DNA of 64,000 bases from Methylaequor sp045563055 (GTDB lineage Bacteria > Pseudomonadota > Alphaproteobacteria > Methylaequorales > Methylaequoraceae). The notes under the pieces were generated by a model that worked only from the letters and a program-made list of their open reading frames with translations, searched no databases and was not told where the DNA came from. Shown in pieces: positions 53,647 to 62,227 of the stretch. The translations under genes were made by a program, and so were the position numbers. Numbering within the stretch: position 1 is the stretch's first letter; every line of letters begins with the position of its first letter. Location of the stretch: contig JBJKUR010000008.1 in assembly GCA_045563055.1 (NCBI GenBank), positions 138,247 to 202,246 of the forward strand, in the 5' to 3' direction.

Positions 53647-54603
53647 TTAAATCATTTTCAATAGTTGATTTTTAAATTCTAAATGATTTTTCAATCTTAT
53701 TTCTAAGTCTATTGGATATATATGGTCTTTTAATTCACAAGGAATTTTAATAAAATCTTTTTGAGTGCAAACAATTTTCAATTTCATTTCTCTTGCTTCT
53801 TTAAGAATTTTACTTATATCTTTCCTTGTAAATTTATAATGATCTGGAAATTCTTTAATTTTTTTTATTTTACATCCTTCATTTAATAAGGAGTTATGAA
53901 AATTTTTGTTATTTCCTAGTGCAGAAAAAACATATAATAATTGATTTTTAAATTTATTTGCATTTAAAGTTTTTTTTGCAAGATAAACAGTTTTATTTTG
54001 ATGATTAAATTTATTTTTCTTCGGAAAAGTCTTATTACCGAGAATTATAATAATATCGCAACTTTCAATACTTTCCTTAACAGTCGTTCTTAAAGGTCCG
54101 GATGGAAAAACTCTTTTATTTCCGAAACCATAATTATCATCAACAACTAAAATTTTTATTTTTTTTTTCACATCGATACTTTGCAGTCCATCATCCATTA
54201 TTATTAGGTCTGCTCCTAAATCCTCGCAAAACTTTGCCCCCAAGTATTTATTTTTAGAAACACATGTTTTTCCTTGTTTGACATGGATTAAGCTTTCATC
54301 ACCAAATTTTACAAAGTTTTCACTTGAGTCTACTAATATTGGTCCCTTAACTTTACCTTTGTAACCTCTAGTTAAAACGAATATATTTTTAAAATAACCT
54401 TGGAGTGTCTTTCTGATTTCAATTGCTACAGGTGTTTTGCCGGCCCCACCAAGTGTTGCATTGCCAACACATATAATAGGTGTGATTATTACTTGTTCTT
54501 TTCTTATAATCTTATAAAGTTTTAAAGCGATTATATATAAATAAGACAATGGGGTTAATAATAAACTCCAAATATTTTTTGATTCCCATAGTTTTTTTAT
54601 CAT
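53647..54603 (-). CDS. lpxK: Tetraacyldisaccharide 4'-kinase
   Basis: LpxK phosphorylates the 4' position of the lipid A disaccharide. The P-loop region is VGNATLGGAGKTPVAIEI (about 45-62), unusual in lacking strong hydrophobic flanks, as in this family. LTRGYKGK and DDGLQSIDV are further conserved boxes. A single N-terminal hydrophobic segment (about 13-28) tethers it to the inner membrane. It is 318 aa. It overlaps waaA by 4 bp. Confidence 0.95.
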   Translation of the reverse strand: MIKKLWESKNIWSLLLTPLSYLYIIALKLYKIIRKEQVIITPIICVGNATLGGAGKTPVAIEIRKTLQGYFKNIFVLTRGYKGKVKGPILVDSSENFVKFGDESLIHVKQGKTCVSKNKYLGAKFCEDLGADLIIMDDGLQSIDVKKKIKILVVDDNYGFGNKRVFPSGPLRTTVKESIESCDIIIILGNKTFPKKNKFNHQNKTVYLAKKTLNANKFKNQLLYVFSALGNNKNFHNSLLNEGCKIKKIKEFPDHYKFTRKDISKILKEAREMKLKIVCTQKDFIKIPCELKDHIYPIDLEIRLKNHLEFKNQLLKMI

Positions 54604-55850
54604 TTTAGCAATTCATTTAACGAAGATTGAGATTTACGTATTTCAGTATCACAAAGCTTTTCAAAATTTTTAAAGGTTTTAATATTGAGTTTCTTGTTAA
54701 TAATTAATTTTTCAAGGGTTAGTTTGAGGTGTTGAGAGTTTTTAACCTGAAACCCAGCATTATTTTGGATAATCTTTGTTTTAATTTCATCAAAATTTTG
54801 CATGTATGGACCAAAAACCAATGAACATTTGAATCCATTTGTTTCAATTGGATTATGCCCACCAAAATCACTGAACGATCCACCTATTATCGATATGTCT
54901 GATAGTTTGAAATATAATCCTAGTTCACCCATAGTGTTAACAATCAAAAAATCATTTTTTTTTATATTTTTAAAGGATTTATTATTACTAGTGAACCTTA
55001 CTAAATTTTTTTTTAGTTCTTCTTCTATTAAATTAACTCTAGCAATATGACGAGGAATTATTACGAAAAATAAATTCTGTATTCTTTCAGAAAGATATTT
55101 TTGGCATTCTATAAGAATTCTTTCTTCATCTTGGTGAGAACTAAATAGAGTTATAACTTTCTTTTTCTTAAGATGATTTCTTAGAGTTGTAAATTTTTTT
55201 TCATTTACATTAAGTTTATCAGATAAAAATTTAAGGTTTTGTATTTTTCTGACTTTTTTCACACCTAATCTTTTAAACCTATCCAATGATTTGTAATCTT
55301 GAACAAAGCACTCATCAATAAATAGAAAAACTTGTCTAGCGACTGAAATGATTTTTGACCATTTGAAAAAAGATTTTTCAGATATTCGCGCATTAAAAAG
55401 TTTAAGTTTAATTTTGTTTTTATTAAGTGTAAAAAAGATGTTTGGCCAAATCTCAGATTCAACAAAAATTGTTAGATTTGGTTTCCATTTTTTAATAAAT
55501 CTTTTTACAACGAAGTTAATATCCAACGGAGAAAAGATTAATAAAAAATTATTTTCCTTATTTTTAGATAAAAGATTGTATGAAGTTAAAGTTGATGTGC
55601 TAAGAAGAATAACCATATTTGGATTATTCTTTTTTATTTTCTTTGCTATAATTAATCCAGTCTTAGCTTCACCGACACTGACCGCATTTATCCAAACTAA
55701 GTTTCCTTGAGGTCTTCTTTTTTCTGACCAGCTAAACTTTTCTATTATACTAAATATATTCTCCTTAGCTAAAATCATCCTAAAGAAAAAATAAATCAGA
55801 ATAGGTATAAACAAAATATCAGAAATAAATCTATAAAAGTTTAAAATCAT
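54600..55850 (-). CDS. waaA: Kdo transferase (3-deoxy-D-manno-octulosonic acid transferase)
   Basis: WaaA adds Kdo residues to lipid IVA. This GT30-type protein of 416 residues has an N-terminal membrane segment. It also has the acceptor-side motif WINAVSVGEAKTGLIIAKKI (about 53-72), containing the catalytic glutamate, and SEIWPNIFF. The donor-side region has GGSFSDFGGHNPIE (about 317-330). It is encoded between the DUF374 acyltransferase and lpxK, consistent with a lipid A/core assembly operon. The number of Kdo residues added cannot be read from sequence. Confidence 0.95.
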   Translation of the reverse strand: MILNFYRFISDILFIPILIYFFFRMILAKENIFSIIEKFSWSEKRRPQGNLVWINAVSVGEAKTGLIIAKKIKKNNPNMVILLSTSTLTSYNLLSKNKENNFLLIFSPLDINFVVKRFIKKWKPNLTIFVESEIWPNIFFTLNKNKIKLKLFNARISEKSFFKWSKIISVARQVFLFIDECFVQDYKSLDRFKRLGVKKVRKIQNLKFLSDKLNVNEKKFTTLRNHLKKKKVITLFSSHQDEERILIECQKYLSERIQNLFFVIIPRHIARVNLIEEELKKNLVRFTSNNKSFKNIKKNDFLIVNTMGELGLYFKLSDISIIGGSFSDFGGHNPIETNGFKCSLVFGPYMQNFDEIKTKIIQNNAGFQVKNSQHLKLTLEKLIINKKLNIKTFKNFEKLCDTEIRKSQSSLNELLK

Positions 55851-55863
55851 AGCTTATTTAACT

Positions 55864-56520
55864 CTATTTTGACAAATTATCTGCTAGTTTTGTGATTCTA
55901 TTCATTTCATCTTCTAAAATACTTTTATTTTCTTTGGGTGTTTTATTTAAATTATATGCTATGGGATTACCCCATACGACAACAAACTTGTTAAAAGGAG
56001 TTGCAAAGATAAACTTATCCCAAGTATTAAGTTTTATTTTAAATTTTGCTGAATAACTAAGAGGTAAAATTTTTACATTGGTTTTTTTTAAAATTGAAAG
56101 CAACCCATCTTTAACTTCTTCTCTTGGCCCTTTTGGTCCATCTGGGGTTATACCAAGTGTAGATTTGATTTTTATTTGATTTATAATCTCTTTGAGAGAA
56201 GAGATGTTCTGTTTCCTTGAAGAACCTGATATTGTTTCAATTCCTAGATGAGAAACTGCTTGTGAGATAATTCTCCCGTCTGAATGACTTGATATCAACA
56301 TTTTAATTCCTCCCACCCAAGTCCAGCAAAATGGTGCCATTAACAACCTGTTATGCCAAAAACAAATTATAACACTTTCATTTTTTTTTAGATAATTATC
56401 AACTACATTTGAGTTCTTGACTAACCAAATTGATGTATGAAAACAAATTTTGATATATACAGATATAAGCCAACCAAGAAAAGATTGTAAATATTTATTT
56501 TTTAAAATTTTTTTTATCAT
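55864..56520 (-). CDS. DUF374 lysophospholipid acyltransferase-like protein
   Basis: This is a membrane-linked acyltransferase of about 218 residues. It has the DUF374 marks CFWHNRLLMAP, LISSHSDGRIIS and GITPDGPKGPREEVKDG. The family is part of the alphaproteobacterial lipid A gene block beside waaA and lpxK. Its acyl acceptor is uncertain; a role in late acylation of lipid A or lysolipids is inferred from context. I take the ATG at 56520. The upstream ATG at 56544 extends 50 bp into msbA without family similarity. It overlaps msbA by 26 bp. Confidence 0.82.
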   Translation of the reverse strand: MIKKILKNKYLQSFLGWLISVYIKICFHTSIWLVKNSNVVDNYLKKNESVIICFWHNRLLMAPFCWTWVGGIKMLISSHSDGRIISQAVSHLGIETISGSSRKQNISSLKEIINQIKIKSTLGITPDGPKGPREEVKDGLLSILKKTNVKILPLSYSAKFKIKLNTWDKFIFATPFNKFVVVWGNPIAYNLNKTPKENKSILEDEMNRITKLADNLSK

Positions 56521-58285
56521 TTTGTCTTTTAAATTGTAATTCATAGAGATTTCTATAAATTTTAGAACTTTTTAACAATGATGAATGTTTCCCTATGTTT
56601 TCAATTTCACCGTTGTTTAAGATTACAATTCTATCTGCATCAATAACAGTTGATAATCTATGTGCAATTATTAAAGCAGTCTTATTTGAAATGAGTTTGC
56701 TTATTGAATCTTGAATTTTCTTTTCAGACTTTGAATCTAATGAAGATGTAGCTTCATCTAATAACAGAAAAGGAGAATTTCTAATAAACGCTCTAGCTAT
56801 CGTTAGTCTCTGTTTTTGCCCTCCAGAAAGTCTTGTCCCATTCTCTCCCACTATCTCATTAAATCCCTTTGGAAGTTTACTTATAAACTCATGAGAATTG
56901 GACTTTTTACATGCCTCTAAAAGTGTTTTCTTTGAGTAATTTTTTAATCCGTAACAAATATTATATTTTATAGTTTCATCAAAAAGATTGATATCCTGAC
57001 TTACAAGTGAAAAATAATCTCTCAAGAAATTAAAACTTAAATCTTTGATATCAACTCCATTTATTTCTATTTTACCTCGATTAGGATCAAAGAAACGGGG
57101 AAATAAATTCATTAACGTAGACTTACCGGAACCAGAGTGCCCTACAAGAGCAACCTTCTCACCTTTATTAATTTCTAAACTAATATTTTTTAAAACAAAT
57201 TTTAAAGATGATTGATATTTAAAGTAAAGTTTAGAAATTTTAACATTATGATTTGTATTTGGTTTTAATAGGAAGTCTTTGGTTTCTTGTTTTTCTATGA
57301 TTTTAGGTTTCTGATCCAAAATTTCAAAAACTCTCTCCGCGGCAGCCATTGAAACTTGCAAAGTTGCATTTAAACTTGCAAGTGACTTAATCGGTTGATA
57401 TGCCATCAAAAGAGCAGTCAAAAATGAAAAAAAAGTACCGGGCGTTGTTTGATCCATAATTACTTGATTTCCTCCAATAAAAATTATTGCACCAATGGCC
57501 AGACCACTCAGGATTTCCATAAGAGGCCTTGCAATGGAATTTACCTTTGTAGATTTAAAATTTAAGTTAAAAATATTTGAAATTTCTTTATCTATTCTCT
57601 TTTGTTCATAATTTTCTGAATTAAATGCTTTTATAGTTTTGATAGATGAAAAAGATTCGGTAAGTTTGGATGTCATTAGACCAAATCCGACTTGTGTACT
57701 TTTAGATAATTTTCTTAATCTTTTTCCAATTCTCCTAATAGGGTATATGGCTATTGGAAATACAAACAAGGCAATTAATGCTAACTTTGTATCATGATAA
57801 AACATCACACCAATTAAGAATATAAAAGAGAAAAAATCTTTTATTATGTTTATAATTACACTGTGCACACCTCTTGATAGGGCTCCAACATCTGCAATAA
57901 ATCTAGAGACTATAGTTCCTGAATTTATTTTATTATGATAATCTAAGTCACAATTAACAGCTGAGGCAAACATTTTATTTTGAATATCAGCGACCAATTT
58001 AAAGCCTATAAAACTCATAAGAATTGATTGAAAGTATGATGCGGCGCCTTTTACTATTGCAACTAGCACCACAGCTATTGGTATTATTATTATTAGATTT
58101 TGGTTTTTATTAATAAAAATTTCGTCTAGAACTGGTTGCATCATCCAAGCATTTAATGCGGTTGTGGCTGCAACTACGATCATACAAAATATAGAAATTG
58201 ATAATTTAAATTTCTGATTTTTAATGTAGTCATTGAAAAGACGTTTTAACAAAACCAGCGTTTTTTTTTTATGATTTTTATTCAT
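56495..58285 (-). CDS. msbA: ABC transporter, MsbA-like lipid A flippase
   Basis: The protein fuses a six-helix exporter domain (about 25-320) with a nucleotide-binding domain (about 345-590). It has Walker A GHSGSGKST, signature LSGGQKQRLTIARAF and Walker B FLLLDEATSSLD. The position next to lipid A genes supports flipping of core-lipid A across the inner membrane, though generic multidrug exporters look alike. I use the ATG at 58285 (MNKNHKKKT). An earlier start at 58342 would overlap the phosphatase gene by 65 bp. The length is 596 aa. Confidence 0.88.
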   Translation of the reverse strand: MNKNHKKKTLVLLKRLFNDYIKNQKFKLSISIFCMIVVAATTALNAWMMQPVLDEIFINKNQNLIIIIPIAVVLVAIVKGAASYFQSILMSFIGFKLVADIQNKMFASAVNCDLDYHNKINSGTIVSRFIADVGALSRGVHSVIINIIKDFFSFIFLIGVMFYHDTKLALIALFVFPIAIYPIRRIGKRLRKLSKSTQVGFGLMTSKLTESFSSIKTIKAFNSENYEQKRIDKEISNIFNLNFKSTKVNSIARPLMEILSGLAIGAIIFIGGNQVIMDQTTPGTFFSFLTALLMAYQPIKSLASLNATLQVSMAAAERVFEILDQKPKIIEKQETKDFLLKPNTNHNVKISKLYFKYQSSLKFVLKNISLEINKGEKVALVGHSGSGKSTLMNLFPRFFDPNRGKIEINGVDIKDLSFNFLRDYFSLVSQDINLFDETIKYNICYGLKNYSKKTLLEACKKSNSHEFISKLPKGFNEIVGENGTRLSGGQKQRLTIARAFIRNSPFLLLDEATSSLDSKSEKKIQDSISKLISNKTALIIAHRLSTVIDADRIVILNNGEIENIGKHSSLLKSSKIYRNLYELQFKRQNDKKNFKK

Positions 58286-59063
58286 TAAATTTGTTGCATA
58301 ATTCTTTTGTAAGTTTGTTGCTTGAGGCAATAACAGAATCAATTTTCATTTGTTTGCTGTTGTATAGAATCTCATTGCCGTTGATTTTTTTTAAACTCCC
58401 ACCAGCTTCGTGAAGAATCAGGTCTGAGGCAGCCAGATCCCAATCATTTTTTTTTGTAAAACTGATAGCAACATCTACCTCTCCTTTAGCAACCAATGCT
58501 ATCTTATAGGCTATTGAACCCATCTCAACTACATTATGTTTATTAAAAAAATTATATTTCATAAGACTTTTGACCTCCGAGCTACTTATCGCGTATTTTA
58601 AAGAAACTATGTTATCTTTTTCATTAACTGTAATTTTCTTTTTATTACAAAAGGCTCCATTTTTTTCTACTGCAGAGAAAAGTTCATTAGTTTCTGGATT
58701 ATAAATATAACCCAAAATAGGCCTATTTGCGTGGATTAATGCCAAAGAAATAGCGTATTCTGGTTTTCCGCTTATATAAGATCTCGTTCCATCAATTGGA
58801 TCCAAACACCAAAAATAATCTGATTTTAGTCTTGAAAAATCGTCAACAGTTTCTTCTGAAACCCAACCAAATGTTGGTGTTTTCTTTTTGAAAAAAGATT
58901 TAAGAAAATTATCAATTTCTATATCTGCATTAGTGACTGGCTGATATTTTGATTTATACCTAACGGAAATTTTCTTTTTTAATTTTTTTGCAATTTCACC
59001 TGCCTCAAATAAAGCATCAACAGTATAGTCAGAAATTGTTGAGAGTGAGGATGATTCCGACAA
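58278..59063 (-). CDS. Inositol monophosphatase-family phosphatase (CysQ/SuhB-like)
   Basis: The 261-residue protein has the Mg-binding motifs of the FIG superfamily: WVSEE (about 68-72), DPIDGTRSY (about 86-94) and WDLAASDLILHEAGG (about 201-215). DPIDGTR with WVSEE suits either inositol monophosphatase or 3'(2'),5'-bisphosphate nucleotidase, and I cannot separate these by eye. The start is TTG at 59063, directly after the pmbA stop. GGTGG lies about 7 bp upstream, and no ATG is available nearby. It lies in the alphaproteobacterial pmbA-phosphatase-DUF374 block. Confidence 0.85.
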   Translation of the reverse strand: MSESSSLSTISDYTVDALFEAGEIAKKLKKKISVRYKSKYQPVTNADIEIDNFLKSFFKKKTPTFGWVSEETVDDFSRLKSDYFWCLDPIDGTRSYISGKPEYAISLALIHANRPILGYIYNPETNELFSAVEKNGAFCNKKKITVNEKDNIVSLKYAISSSEVKSLMKYNFFNKHNVVEMGSIAYKIALVAKGEVDVAISFTKKNDWDLAASDLILHEAGGSLKKINGNEILYNSKQMKIDSVIASSNKLTKELCNKFNE

Positions 59064-60404
59064 TTATTTTCCACCAAGAGTTAAATTTTCAACATAACAA
59101 GATGGAGCGTTTACTCCGAAATTAAATTCAAGATCATTTGCTGGTTTAATCGATTTAAAGATGTCCTTCAAATTTCCTGCTATCGTAATCTCTGAAACTG
59201 GATAAGTTATTTCTCCATTTTCAATCCAAAACCCTGATGCTCCTCGACTGTAGTCTCCTGTAGAGTAATTAATGGAACTTCCCATTAGTTCAGTTATTAA
59301 AAGACCTCTGTTCAACGATCGAATCATGTCTTCCTTGGTTGATTCTCCTTTTTCCATGTAAAGGTTCGAAAATGAAACTGATGGGATTGATGATACAGAT
59401 CTAGAGGCATGACCTGAGGGTTGTTGTTTTAATTGTCTTGCAGAGCTCAGTGAGTTAAAAAAAAATTGAAGATTACCTTCTTTGATGAGATATCTTTTTT
59501 TTGACTCAATTCCTTCGCAGTCTAAAGTGCGAGATCTTAATTTTTTTGGCATTAATGGATTATCAACTATAGTAATTTCTTTATTAAAAACATTTTGATT
59601 AATTTTATCTTTAAGAAAACTAACGCCTTTTATTATTGATGGTGAATTGCAGGCAGTAAAAAGATTCCTTAGAAGGCTAGAGGATACTTTGGAGTCAAAA
59701 ATAACATCTGACTTGCATGTATTAATTTTTTTTGAATCTAACTTCTTAATTGCATTTTTTGAAACTTCTTTTCCGATTTCTGAAAAGTTTCCGAGATCAC
59801 TAAAAAAAACTTTCGATTTATAATCATATTCTCTTTCCATGGAATTTTTTGATGATGCTAAAACTGCAATAATATAATCACTGTGGGTCTTTTCCATTTC
59901 TATTTCTAAGCCGTTTGATCCTAATAGATAATATGAATTGTGCGTATATGAAATTTCCGCACCCTCTGAATTTTTAATTAGCTTATTAGATAGGGCACTC
60001 TCTTCTAATTCAATTACATTGCTTTTAAGTTTAGAAATTGTTGGTATCTTTGGATCATTTAGTTTTAATGAGTCGGCATCAGACTTTTTAAATTTCATTA
60101 CATCCTCTGGTTTTGCAAGTCCGCAATATTTATTTTGTGGAACGACTTTGACCATTTGGAATAACTTGTCAGTCAAATCCTCAATATTTTTTCTATCTAA
60201 ATTAGTAGTTGAGACTATAGATTGCTTTTTATTTAAAAATGCTCTTATTCCTATTTCAGAAACAGATGAAGATTCAGTGTTTTCTACTTTGCCCAACCTT
60301 GATGAGCAACTGATATTTTTTGTTTTAGAGTAGAAAACATCAGATTCTTGACAACCCATTTTTTTTAGTTTGGTAATAATTCTTTTTATTAAATCTTTTT
60401 CCAT
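59064..60404 (-). CDS. pmbA: PmbA/TldE subunit of the TldD-PmbA protease
   Basis: PmbA forms a heterodimer with the zinc protease TldD and lacks metal ligands itself. The 446-residue protein has the family stretches DVFYSKTKNIS near the start, NSFSSARQLKQQPSG-like sequence (FFNSLSSARQLKQQPSGHAS, about 313-332) and a C-terminal GASGFWIENGEITYPVSE. NAPSCYVENLTLGGK closes it. TldD/PmbA degrade unfolded peptides and mature modified peptides in some bacteria. The TldD gene begins to appear at 63847 on the same strand, about 3.4 kb upstream. Confidence 0.93.
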   Translation of the reverse strand: MEKDLIKRIITKLKKMGCQESDVFYSKTKNISCSSRLGKVENTESSSVSEIGIRAFLNKKQSIVSTTNLDRKNIEDLTDKLFQMVKVVPQNKYCGLAKPEDVMKFKKSDADSLKLNDPKIPTISKLKSNVIELEESALSNKLIKNSEGAEISYTHNSYYLLGSNGLEIEMEKTHSDYIIAVLASSKNSMEREYDYKSKVFFSDLGNFSEIGKEVSKNAIKKLDSKKINTCKSDVIFDSKVSSSLLRNLFTACNSPSIIKGVSFLKDKINQNVFNKEITIVDNPLMPKKLRSRTLDCEGIESKKRYLIKEGNLQFFFNSLSSARQLKQQPSGHASRSVSSIPSVSFSNLYMEKGESTKEDMIRSLNRGLLITELMGSSINYSTGDYSRGASGFWIENGEITYPVSEITIAGNLKDIFKSIKPANDLEFNFGVNAPSCYVENLTLGGK

Positions 60405-60427
60405 AAAGTATTAATTTATATTTTAAT

Positions 60428-60456
60428 TTGCCATAAATACAATATATCAATAGTAT
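60428..60456 (+). promoter_or_regulatory. Candidate promoter of the DUF4170 gene
   Basis: TTGCCA (60428-60433) and TAGTAT (60451-60456) are 17 bp apart in the 59-bp divergent gap between pmbA and the DUF4170 gene. The -10-like element ends 7 bp before the ATG at 60464, which would give an almost leaderless transcript. No Shine-Dalgarno is visible between them. Chance matches are common in such AT-rich sequence. Confidence 0.3.
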
Positions 60457-60463
60457 TTTTTTT

Positions 60464-60649
60464 ATGAGTTACTTTGTAGTTGGCGGAGTATATAAAGATA
60501 CTTCTTTCGAAGAATTAGAAAATGAGGAGAATCAAGAAAAATTTGGGCCATTCAAATCATATGATGAAGCACTAAAAGTTTGGGAAAAAATTTCATGGGA
60601 GAATGTCGATGATTGTAATATTAGATACTTTATTTTACCGCATAAATAA
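60464..60649 (+). CDS. DUF4170 family small protein
   Basis: This 61-residue protein has the DUF4170 layout: an opening SYFVVGGVYKDTSFEELE, then FGPFKSYDEALKVWEKISW and VDDCNIRYFIL at the end. The family is found in alphaproteobacteria and usually lies beside the pmbA, phosphatase and DUF374 genes, often co-oriented. Here it is transcribed divergently from pmbA. Its last 20 bp overlap the 3' end of ubiA on the other strand. The molecular function is unknown. Confidence 0.85.
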   Translation: MSYFVVGGVYKDTSFEELENEENQEKFGPFKSYDEALKVWEKISWENVDDCNIRYFILPHK

Positions 60650-61499
60650 TCTGAATAAAAATTAAAAAAGATATTATCCCACCATAAATCATATTTGACT
60701 TGAAGATGCTGATTAATTTTTTTCCTTTTTTAAAACTAATATATTGAAAGGTAAAGCAAATCAAAATAATCGATCCACAAATAATTGAAAACCAAATATT
60801 TGAAAAATTTTTCATAAAAAAAATTAAAAACATTAGGAAGCTTAATAAATAAATAGTGAAAACATGATGCACTTTTTTTTCCAGATAAATTGCAAGCGAT
60901 TTGAGTCCTAATTTTTTATCATCTTTGATATCTTGAAAACCATAAATAGTGTCGTAAGCTACAGTTAAAAGAACTCCTGCAAAATATAGATAAAAAATAT
61001 CGTAATTGAAGTTATTTTCTTGACTTAGATGACCGAGAATTATGCCCCAATTAAAAACTAAACCTAAAATAACTTGAGGAAAAAATGTTATTCTTTTAAA
61101 GATCGGATATAAAATTACCAAAGGTATGATTAAAAAGCTGACCAAAATTACATGCAAATTAAATTGGACAACAACTAATAAACCAATCATAAATTGGAAA
61201 ACTATAAACCATAAAGCTTCTCCAGTACTTAACAAACCAGAAGCTAAAGGTCTTGACTTTGTTCTCTCAACTTCTTTATCAAATTTTTTATCAAAAATAT
61301 CATTTATGCAACAACCTGCCCCTCTCATTACCAAGGACCCAAGTGAGAAGTATATTAATGCATGAATAATCTTTTCATTATCCATACTTGCCAAAGCCCC
61401 CCAGTAGCATGGCCACATCAGTAATATTGCACCAACTGGGTTGTTATATCGCCCAAGAATTAATAAACTCTTGCATTTTACAAATAACTTTTTAAACAT
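60630..61499 (-). CDS. ubiA: 4-hydroxybenzoate polyprenyltransferase
   Basis: UbiA attaches the polyprenyl tail to 4-hydroxybenzoate in ubiquinone synthesis, the quinone used by the succinate dehydrogenase encoded here. The first Asp-rich motif is NDIFDKKFDKEVERT (about 67-81), with KSRPLASG following. The second is YDTIYGFQDIKDDKKLG (about 181-197). Eight or nine membrane helices fit the 289-residue length. It is encoded on its own, divergent from rsmE across 23 bp and convergent with an overlap onto the DUF4170 gene. Confidence 0.93.
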   Translation of the reverse strand: MFKKLFVKCKSLLILGRYNNPVGAILLMWPCYWGALASMDNEKIIHALIYFSLGSLVMRGAGCCINDIFDKKFDKEVERTKSRPLASGLLSTGEALWFIVFQFMIGLLVVVQFNLHVILVSFLIIPLVILYPIFKRITFFPQVILGLVFNWGIILGHLSQENNFNYDIFYLYFAGVLLTVAYDTIYGFQDIKDDKKLGLKSLAIYLEKKVHHVFTIYLLSFLMFLIFFMKNFSNIWFSIICGSIILICFTFQYISFKKGKKLISIFKSNMIYGGIISFLIFIQIIYAVK

Positions 61500-61522
61500 T
61501 ATTTAAATTTGTTCGTTCAGAC

Positions 61523-62227
61523 ATGTCTAAAATCAGAATATACTTAGAAAATCAAATTATCAAAGATGAAAAAATCTTAATGGAAAAAAAAACAATACAT
61601 TACCTTAAAAATGTTATGAGAAGAAAAAATGGAGATAAAATTATAATGTTTAATGGAGACGAAGAATGGGAAGGTATATTTAAAATTGAAAGAAATTGTT
61701 TCTTAAAACCGACCAAACTAATAAGAAAAAAAAAACAAATTTCTGATATTTGGGTATGTTTTGGTTTAGTCAAAAATAGAAATATAGATATTTTAGTTGA
61801 GAAAGTTACTGAAATTGGAATAACTAAAATTGTGCCAATCATTACTGATTTTTCAAACAAAAAAAATATAAGAGCCGATCGGTTAAAAAAAATATCTCTA
61901 GAAGCTTCTGAACAGAGCAATTCCATTAATATTCCTTTTGTAGAGGAAGTAACAGAAATAAAAAGTTTACTTAAAAATTGGGATAAAAAAAGATTAATAT
62001 GTTTTTGCGATGAAAAGGGTGGAAAGCCAATCCTAGATATCGCTCCAATTCTTAAAAGTTATAGAAAAATTGCTATTTTTATCGGCCCAGTCGGTGGATG
62101 GTCCGAAGCTGATAGAAAACTATTTGACTCACTTCAAGTCTTTAGAGCTGAACTTGGTGATAATATTTTGAAGGCTGATACAGCAGCAGTTTATTCACTA
62201 TCTTGTTTAAAGGCGCTTTTAAGATGA
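61523..62227 (+). CDS. rsmE: 16S rRNA (uracil1498-N3)-methyltransferase
   Basis: RsmE is a SPOUT methyltransferase acting on U1498 of 16S rRNA. The 234-residue protein has an N-terminal PUA-like domain (HYLKNVMRRKNGDKIIMFNG, about 27-46). The knot domain has CFGLVKNRNIDILVEKVTEIG, SEQSNS and IFIGPVGGWSEADRKLF. The last 30 residues contain LGDNILKADTAAVYSL, typical of the family. An A10 tract at 61726-61735 is in frame. Its TGA overlaps the gshA ATG (ATGA). Confidence 0.94.
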   Translation: MSKIRIYLENQIIKDEKILMEKKTIHYLKNVMRRKNGDKIIMFNGDEEWEGIFKIERNCFLKPTKLIRKKKQISDIWVCFGLVKNRNIDILVEKVTEIGITKIVPIITDFSNKKNIRADRLKKISLEASEQSNSINIPFVEEVTEIKSLLKNWDKKRLICFCDEKGGKPILDIAPILKSYRKIAIFIGPVGGWSEADRKLFDSLQVFRAELGDNILKADTAAVYSLSCLKALLR

